Shown in pieces: positions 58,025 through 64,000 of a stretch of DNA of 64,000 bases. The stretch comes from Anagrus nilaparvatae (lineage: Eukaryota; Arthropoda; Insecta; Hymenoptera; Mymaridae). The notes under the pieces were generated by a model. It searched no databases. It saw nothing but the letters and a program-made list of their open reading frames with translations, and was not told the origin of the DNA. The position numbers were made by a program, and so were the translations under genes. Within the stretch, counting starts at the first letter, position 1; every line of letters begins with the position of its first letter. The DNA is taken from contig JAKSXM010000272.1 of assembly GCA_022575985.1 (NCBI GenBank), positions 682,001 through 746,000 on the forward strand. Reading direction: 5' to 3'.

Positions 58025-58470
58025 AGATTGTCCTTCGGACCCGGAGAAGGGTTGATACCATATTCAGCGTCAGATTTGATGACGGAGATAATGCCCTGAT
58101 GATCCAGACCAAAGCGTCGGTCAAATATTTGTGAGTCTTCTTGGATAACAATTTGACCTACAGTAGACAATTCTAGCAGGCCTGTGAAAAGGCTGGCCGG
58201 GTGACAAAGTCCCTCTCGTGGCTGATGACGAACATCGGCGGTCCCAGATCAGAGAAGAGGAGGCTGTTGATGACGACAGTCAACTCCATCTTGCTCTACG
58301 GCCCCTGTCCGTACCCCTACTTGCTCTATCAGAGCCAGCGATCCAGGTGGTGGCTCGGGTGATTCCCATCGATCTGTTTACCTAGGAAAGGCAGGCGATC
58401 TATAACCGTGAGGAAGAAGAGCGCGACGTAGCTTCCGTTCGCGCTCGCTCCCGCACAATGGAATGATATT
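58025..58470 (+). pseudogene. LINE ORF2 fragment (late RT region)
   Basis: Matches 32,598-33,110 of the better copy: RRRVDTIFSV, SVKYL with a TGA in place of Gly, CEKAGRVTKSLSWLMTNIGGPRSEKRRLLMTTVNSILLYG. About 130 bp then differ or are missing around 58,300-58,325 before PAIQVVARVIPID-type text resumes. Ends abruptly at 58,470 where an inverted fragment begins. Confidence 0.8.
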
Positions 58471-58800
58471 CTTCGAATCTGTCTTCGCACGTTCCAACCC
58501 AGGGGACGCCTCTTGTACGGAGCTCGTTGGGAAGTTCTCTAACACTTCGAAGGTAACGTATTAATGGTCGCTACCATTTTTGTCATTTTCGCCATCCATC
58601 ACCCTCCAGTCACCGATCCTCCTAGACGCTCTTTCTGTTGCGAAGGTTATGTCAGGGATGGAAGAAGCTCCCCTCGAACTCGCGTAGGTCCTACTGTTGC
58701 CTCTATTCTGGACCGTCAGCTTAAATCTAGTGGCCATTTCGAGTACCCTTCGCCCCCTGGGGTTGAGTGTAGGCATGCCCCACTCTAAGGCCCTAGAACT
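58471..58800 (-). pseudogene. LINE endonuclease fragment, inverted relative to its neighbour
   Basis: Read right to left: SRALEWGMPTLNPRGRRVLEM, FKLTVQNRGNSRTY, SIPDITFATERASRRIGDWRVMDG, then GSDHQYVTFEV, the endonuclease core through the SDH block. Homologous to the fragments at 29.4 and 54.8 kb. It meets the + strand RT fragment head to head at ~58,470. Confidence 0.8.
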
Positions 58801-58804
58801 AAAA

Positions 58805-58965
58805 TAATTTAATGTAGACTTCTTTATTATGGTGCATAAAGCACGAAGGTAGAGCGTGCACTGACTGACGAGTGACTCTCGGCCGGTCACGTGCGCAGCA
58901 TCTTCTCTCTCTTTTTACATACAAGATATAAAATAATACAGGTGTGTGTTTTTACACTAAAATGT
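58805..58965 (-). mobile_element. LTR-like fragment
   Basis: On the minus strand: TGTAAAAACACACACCTG, an AT stretch, AAAAAGAGAGAAG, a GC-rich block with GTGACCGGCCGAGAGTC, then AATAAAGAAGTCTACA. TG...CA ends and a polyadenylation signal suggest a ~150 bp solo LTR. Design resembles 12,766-12,930. Confidence 0.4.
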
Positions 58966-58969
58966 ATAA

Positions 58970-59155
58970 TATACTTGTATTATATACGTTATTGTCATAA
59001 CTAATATAATTACATATTTTCTTTCTAAGCCCGACGGTTCTAGTGTATTTTTGTTAATAAAAATGCACCCAAAAATCAGGTGCATTTTTACACTCTATTT
59101 TAGAACTCATAAGATAACAGTTTATTTATAACCTTAAAATTAGAGTGCCGTGTAT
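58970..59155 (-). repeat. Dispersed repeat, copy 2 (without MITE)
   Basis: Reverse complement matches 30,855-31,165, including the AATGCACC/GGGTGCATT hairpin, but without the 134 bp hairpin insert. Confidence 0.75.
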
Positions 59156-59159
59156 GGCT

Positions 59160-59770
59160 TCAATTAAAAATGTAGATAATAAAAATTTTTTATAAAAGTA
59201 TTAGGGTAGATGGACCAATAAATAATCAGTTTCGCGTTTTCTCAAGCTCTAGCGCTTAATTTTTTATAATAAATAAGATTTAAAAAGATATATACTATTT
59301 TTACTACTGTTTAAGGTCTAAAATATGTCTTGCAATTGTAATGTTTTAAATTAAACTAATTTTTAAATACTAAACATAAAAACCAAAAAATCACCATTAA
59401 TTGACCGGTTACTCCTAGTAAATGATCGCTGAGAAACCTGTTAAATAACTATTTTTTAATAATGCTTTTAAATGCTCATAAACATATTTTAAGTATTTGA
59501 CATTCACCATATTTTTCGGTTTTCTGACACCTATTTATGGTGAACCCAAAAACTCTAAAAACACAAAAAATTTCTTCATAATATTTGGATTTTGAGGCTC
59601 AATAGAAACAAATATCATATAATAAATTTTGGAACTTGAGTTGAAAATTTCGCAGACAATTTTTTTTCGAGTGATATATTCGGGTCTGCTATAATGAAAA
59701 ATTGAAAAATACGGTAAAGATCAAATTATAAAAATTTACATCTATAGCCCGTTTTCCTTTCCTTAACCTT
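59160..59770. other. AT-rich gene-free stretch
   Basis: No coding or repeat signal beyond A/T richness. Confidence 0.5.
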
Positions 59771-59774
59771 TATC

Positions 59775-60700
59775 CCCCTTTAGGGCCACGTCGTCCACGT
59801 ACCCGATCAGTGAGACTCCTTCTGGAAAGTCTACGCGCAGCAAGCCATCGTAGAAGGCATTTCACAGGTCAGGTCCAAGAACCGATCCTTGGACAAGGCC
59901 CGCACTTAACGCTTTTCCGGCCTATCATCAAGCATTTTGTAGAGATTTCGGTCCCGTAGGTAATCTTTTAGAACTGCTCAAGAGATCAGAGAAAGTCGTT
60001 ATACCTGGCCGAATTGAAGGTATTTTTAGCACCCAACGTTACCAGTAGGACGGCCATGCAGTTTGCATGCAGCCTTTTTCTCTCTACCATTACGCTATTC
60101 CCGACACGCCTGATGGCGTCTACGATGGAATGCACCTCGCAGATGTCATGCTGTTCCTTAGAGAGATCACCGCCCTTCACGATCGCTAGCCTTAGTCTAG
60201 CCTAAAGCAACCTTGCCAACGGTATTTAATATACATAGTGGTCTGTAAGATGACGGAGAGTCGGATGCTCCTCCCATTCTTCTATTCAGAAGCACAAGAC
60301 GAGCCACCATCCACTGCCTTGCAAACACTCCCGCCACCAAGCAAGCATTAAACATGTCCAGCAGGATACCAGGAATTACTTTAATAGCCCGTTTGAGGAC
60401 CTCCACTGGTATCCCATCTGGTCCTTGCGCCTTTACATGACTTTGATAGCTTTGACTATCTCAGCCTCGCTTAATAGTGGCACTTCATGCCTTGGTACTT
60501 CCTCTACTACATGCTCCAGGATGGGCTGTTCAGTGAAGAGAGCGCTATTTTTTCGTTCGTCGCCGCATTCATCGTTATATCGGAACACCAGTTCAATATT
60601 CCCGTTACGACTTTGTAACCAAGGCCCCAGGGGTCCTTGTTTACGTCTTCACGTAATCAACGCAGGCAAAAAGCCTTGATTTGGCGGCTCCCCTTCCATA
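59775..60700 (-). pseudogene. LINE ORF2 fragment (RT N-terminal half), heavily decayed
   Basis: Read right to left: KDPWGLGYKVVTGI, GPDGIPVEVLKRAIKVIPGILLDMFNACLVAGVF, RLVLLNRR, SSYRPLCILNTVGKV, LLVTLGAKNTFNSARY, and finally IGYVDDVAL near 59,800 (RT box with YVDD). Several frames and stops. More diverged from 31-33 kb than the 13.9 kb copy, so older. The right border coincides with the foldback element start. Confidence 0.8.
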
Positions 60701-60701
60701 G

Positions 60702-61463
60702 ACAGCGTTGTTAGTATTTTATAAAATTTTCATGAACTCTTCTGCGTTTACAAAATACTAAACATCGTCGTTTGTATTTTTAAAACTACCAACGACCTAA
60801 TTTATAATTATACACAGAATCGGCAACTAAAACGTATTTTGTAAACTACAAACGAGGCTCATTTAATATTTTATAGAAAAATATACACATATACAAATAT
60901 ACACAGATTATAGTTAAAATAAAGTGATTGTTATTATTTTATAATTATTTATAAATTATAATAAGCCAACCATATAATTTCTAATTTCGTCAAGCTTTGC
61001 ACTAACATAACCTAAAGAAGTAGTCAAAAATAAATAAACGAATAACGATACGTCTAACCTAAGGAAGTAGTAGGTTATGTTATCGTTTTTATCTACCATA
61101 AAAACATATATATAATAATTGAAAATTCGAATGTTGGCAACTGGACCATTTTTGCTAATAAACTGTATTTAAAAAAATAGAAATTATGGTTGGCTTATTA
61201 TAATAATTTATAAATAATTATAAAACAATAATTACAATCACTTTATTTTAACTATAATCTGTGTAAATTTGTATATGTGTATATTTTTCTATAAAATATT
61301 AAATGAGCCTCGTTTGTAGTTTACAAAATACGATTTAGTTGCCGATTCTGTGTAAAATTATAAATTAGGTCGTTGGTAGTTTTAAAAATACAAACAACGA
61401 TGTTTAGTATTTTGTAAACGCAGAAGAGTTCGTGAAAATTTTATAAAATACTAACAACGCTGT
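60702..61463. mobile_element. Foldback element with ~275 bp arms
   Basis: Arms 60,702-60,974 and 61,185-61,463 are near-identical reverse complements, starting ACAGCGTTGTTAGTATTTTA and ending GGCTTATTATAA inward. The ~210 bp centre holds sequence like the 57 bp satellite (CACTAACATAACCTAA near 61,002). I see no target duplication. No coding capacity. Confidence 0.8.
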
Positions 61464-62174
61464 TTAGTATTTTACAAAATACGAAAAAGCCCTTTTTGTA
61501 GTTTAGTACGGACAATTCGGTATTTTCATGTTGACAGGGTAGGTAAATTCGGTAAAAATAAAATTATCTAAAAGTTTTGATAAATTTTTTTTTGACTTCG
61601 GTACGAATTAAGAACCCTAAATTCTTGGACAAATTACTAAATTATGAATCATTAACCTAACACCCGTGAAATTCGGTAAACAAATTATTAATTAAAATTT
61701 TAATAGATTACTTTAGACTGACGTACTTAGGTTGTTAGATCATTCTTAAACCGAATTTCTCGAAAAATTTTAAAATAAGAGATCCCGAAACCGTAAAATT
61801 CGGTAAACATATAATTACTTTAAATAATTTTTTACTTCGGTACTTGGGGATTTAGACTAAACTTAAATTCAAATTTCTGAAACTTTAAATCAATCTTTAG
61901 ATCAAATTTTGAAAAACGGATCTAGAAATCGGAAAATTCGGTAAAGATAACATTATCTAAAAAAGTCTTGATCAATTTTTTCTTTACTACGGTACGAATG
62001 AAGAACCCGAAATTCTTGAACAATTTACTAAACTTTTTTATCATTAAAAATTAATAACTGAAAAATTCACTAAAATATTTTGGGTGTTAAGACAAGCATT
62101 CTTATATCAAATTCATAAGTTAATAATAATTGGTTCCATAAAATGCTATAGTTTTTATACCGTTCATTTTTAAA
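61464..62174. other. Gene-free stretch with loose AATTCGGTAAA repeats
   Basis: AATTCGGTAAA recurs near 61,552, 61,671, 61,799 and 61,937, each ~120-140 bp apart, with CTTCGGTAC (61,597, 61,841) or CTACGGTAC nearby. This is a degenerate ~130 bp tandem. Confidence 0.5.
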
Positions 62175-64000
62175 CTATACTATACGTTGAGCCTTACATC
62201 CAAATAACCTAAGGAGGTCGTATAAAAAACAATACTTTGAGCTTTACACCCACATAACCTAATAAAGTGGTTTATAATAAAAAAAAGATACGTTAAGCAT
62301 TACGCTAACATAACCTAATAAAGAAGTCTACACTAAGGAAACGATACGTAAAGCATTACTCTAAAATCATCCAAACCTTACACTAACATAACCTAAGGAA
62401 GTGGTCTATAAAAAAGGAATGAAACATCAAGCCTTACACTAACGTAACCTAAGAAAAGAGACTATAATAAAAAACAACACGTTAAGCCTTACACTAGCGT
62501 GAACTAAGGAAGCAGAATATATTAAAAAACGACACTTCAAACCTCTATGAAAAAGAAATGAATCGGTAAGCTTTACACTAACATAACCTAAGGAAGTAGA
62601 CTGTAATGAAAAACAACACTTTCAGTCTTACACTAACATAACCTAAGAAAGTGGTCTATGAAAATGAAATGAAACGTCAAGCCTTACACTAACATAACCT
62701 AAGCAAGTAGACTATAATAAAAAACAACACGTTAAGCCTTACACTAGCGTGACCAAAGGAATTATTCTATAAGAATAAAACGACACATCAAGCTTTTCAC
62801 TAAAATAACCTAAGGAAGTAGACTGTAATAAATAACAACACGTTAAGCCTTACACTAGCGTGACCTAAGGAAGTAGAATATATTAAAAAACGACACTTCA
62901 AACCTCTATGAAAAAGAAATAATCGTCAAGCTTTACACTAACATAACCTAAGGAAGTAGACTGTAATGAAAAACGACACGTCAAGCCTTACACTAAAATA
63001 ACCTAAGGGAGTAGACTGTAATGAAAAACAACACTTTCAGTCTTACACTAACATAACCTAAGAAAGTGGTCTTTGAAAAAGAAATGAAACGTCAAGCCTT
63101 ACACTAACATAATCTAAGAAAGTAGACTATAATAAATAACGACACGTCAAGCTTTACACTAGCGTAACCTAAGGAAGTGGTATATAAAATAGAAATGAAA
63201 TTCCTTACGTTATCTTAGTGTAATACTTGACGTTTCGTTTTATTATTATAAACCACTTTTTTAGGTTATGTTAGTTTAAGGTTTGATATGTTGTTTTTTA
63301 TCGTAGTCTACTTCCTTAGCAGAGTTAAAGAATTTTTTCGGTATAAAATGGCGGACGCAATATATCGTCAGGGCGACAACTTAAAATCAATAACGCTTGA
63401 TTCTAAAGTATTAGATGTTAAAACTTATTTGCGATTCTCAGCACCGCTTTATTATTTTTTACTGACTTGTAGCTATTTTTTATTAAAAAAATTGGAATTT
63501 TTCAGCAAAAAAGTATACTAGAAATTAAAATTCATTAAATTCTAATACTTTTGTATCGAGCGCCTTTAATTTTAAGTTGTCGCCCTGACGATATTAGGAC
63601 GATAAAAGGCAGCCGCCATTTTCTACCGAAAAAATCCTCGACTCTGTTCCTTAGATTATGTTGGTGTAAGACTTGACGTTTCGTTTTTTATTATTGACCA
63701 CTTCCTTAGGTTATGCTAGTCTAAGGCTTGACGTTTTATTTCTTTATTATATCCTATTTCCTTAGGTTAAGTTAATTTAATGCTTGACGTATCGTTTTTT
63801 TATTATAGACTACTTGCTTAGGTCACGCTCGTGTAAGGCTTGACGTATCGTTTATTATTATAGTCTACTTCCTTAGGTTATGTTAGTGTAAGGCTTGAGG
63901 TGTCGTTTTTTTCTTATAGAATACTTCCTGAGGTTACGCTAGTGTAAGGCTTAACGTGTCCTTTTTTGTTATAGTCTCCTTCCTTAGATCACGCTAGTGT
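62175..64000. repeat. 57 bp satellite array with orientation switch
   Basis: From 62,175 to ~63,200 about 17 units carry CACTAACATAACCTAAGGAAG and an A-rich block with ACAACACGTTAAGCCT. From ~63,205 to the window end units appear reversed (TTAGGTTATGTTAGTGTAAG). The array is thus a palindrome centred near 63,203, with a MITE inserted in the right arm. It runs off the right edge. Confidence 0.9.
63320..63646. mobile_element. hAT-like MITE, 327 bp, 8 bp target duplication
   Basis: Ends CAGAGT...ACTCTG. TTCCTTAG occurs directly on each side (63,312-63,319 and 63,647-63,654). Arms of ~95 bp are inverted repeats with TTTTTTCGGTA, AAAATGGCGG and CGTCAGGGCGACAACTTAAA. An 8 bp duplication and CAG-type termini suit the hAT superfamily. 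The open frame across it is non-coding in all likelihood. Confidence 0.8.

Noticed and set aside
58025..58800. Twin-primed LINE inversion
   Set aside because: In twin priming the inverted 5' part lies upstream of the 3' part; here the order is the reverse and no poly(A) follows.
63288..63521. 77-codon frame with a hydrophobic end
   Set aside because: Lies within the hAT-like MITE and its border; it has no recognisable domain.
62175..64000. Telomeric (TTAGG/CCTAA) repeat
   Set aside because: CCTAA occurs once per ~57 bp unit, not as a short tandem, and the array reverses direction.

Overview
This window looks like transposon-dense, AT-rich DNA from an invertebrate, most likely an insect. That rests on the element mix: BEL/Pao and Ty3-type LTR retrotransposons, R1-like non-LTR retrotransposons with an endonuclease and a C-terminal CCHC knuckle, a Transib-type (RAG1-related) DNA transposon, tRNA-like SINEs and foldback elements. 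I found no intact host gene, no rRNA or functional tRNA gene and no CRISPR array. Every coding stretch I recognise belongs to a mobile element and nearly all are broken by stops or frameshifts. The species call is inference.

Layout. 1-3434: 3' part of a decayed BEL/Pao element (+), from reverse transcriptase to a candidate 3' LTR. 3435-5238: AT-rich, with a bare poly(A) insertion. 5243-8126: a 2.9 kb foldback element with ~0.9 kb arms and ATGA target duplications. 8.8-12.2 kb: a tandem array split by a DNA transposon that holds a decayed transposase (-). 12.8-16.7 kb: LTR-like and SINE sequences, an internally deleted R1-like LINE and an unidentified decayed reading frame. 16.8-22.0 kb: a second BEL/Pao element (-) from gag to 3' LTR. 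22.06-22.75 kb: the 5' end (LTR, primer site, leader) of a third LTR element on the + strand.

22.75-29.43 kb: a Transib-type transposon with ~0.76 kb inverted termini starting CACAGTG, a three-part transposase (-), a nested LINE with target duplication, and a palindromic minisatellite. 29.4-30.2 kb: LINE 5' fragment (-). 30.9-31.05 kb: a small hairpin MITE. 31.3-33.8 kb: the best preserved LINE, with poly(A), terminal hairpin and target duplication. 35.7-41.6 kb: LTR pieces and a Ty3-type element with an Asn-rich Gag and a retropepsin, interrupted by an 862 bp solo LTR with ATAT duplications. 41.6-49.7 kb: AT-rich and almost featureless, with a SINE. 49.7-53.9 kb: several satellite and minisatellite families. 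54.1-56.6 kb: a LINE (-) with ORF1 and endonuclease but no RT. 58.0-60.7 kb: scrambled LINE fragments. 60.7-64.0 kb: a foldback element and a ~57 bp satellite that reverses orientation at ~63.2 kb and carries a MITE with 8 bp target duplications.

The window can be read as layers of insertion: several elements sit inside others with recognisable target duplications, so relative ages can be ordered. The most interesting object is the Transib-type element, with a degenerate RAG1-related transposase between long termini that carry a periodic ATGGCGG motif.
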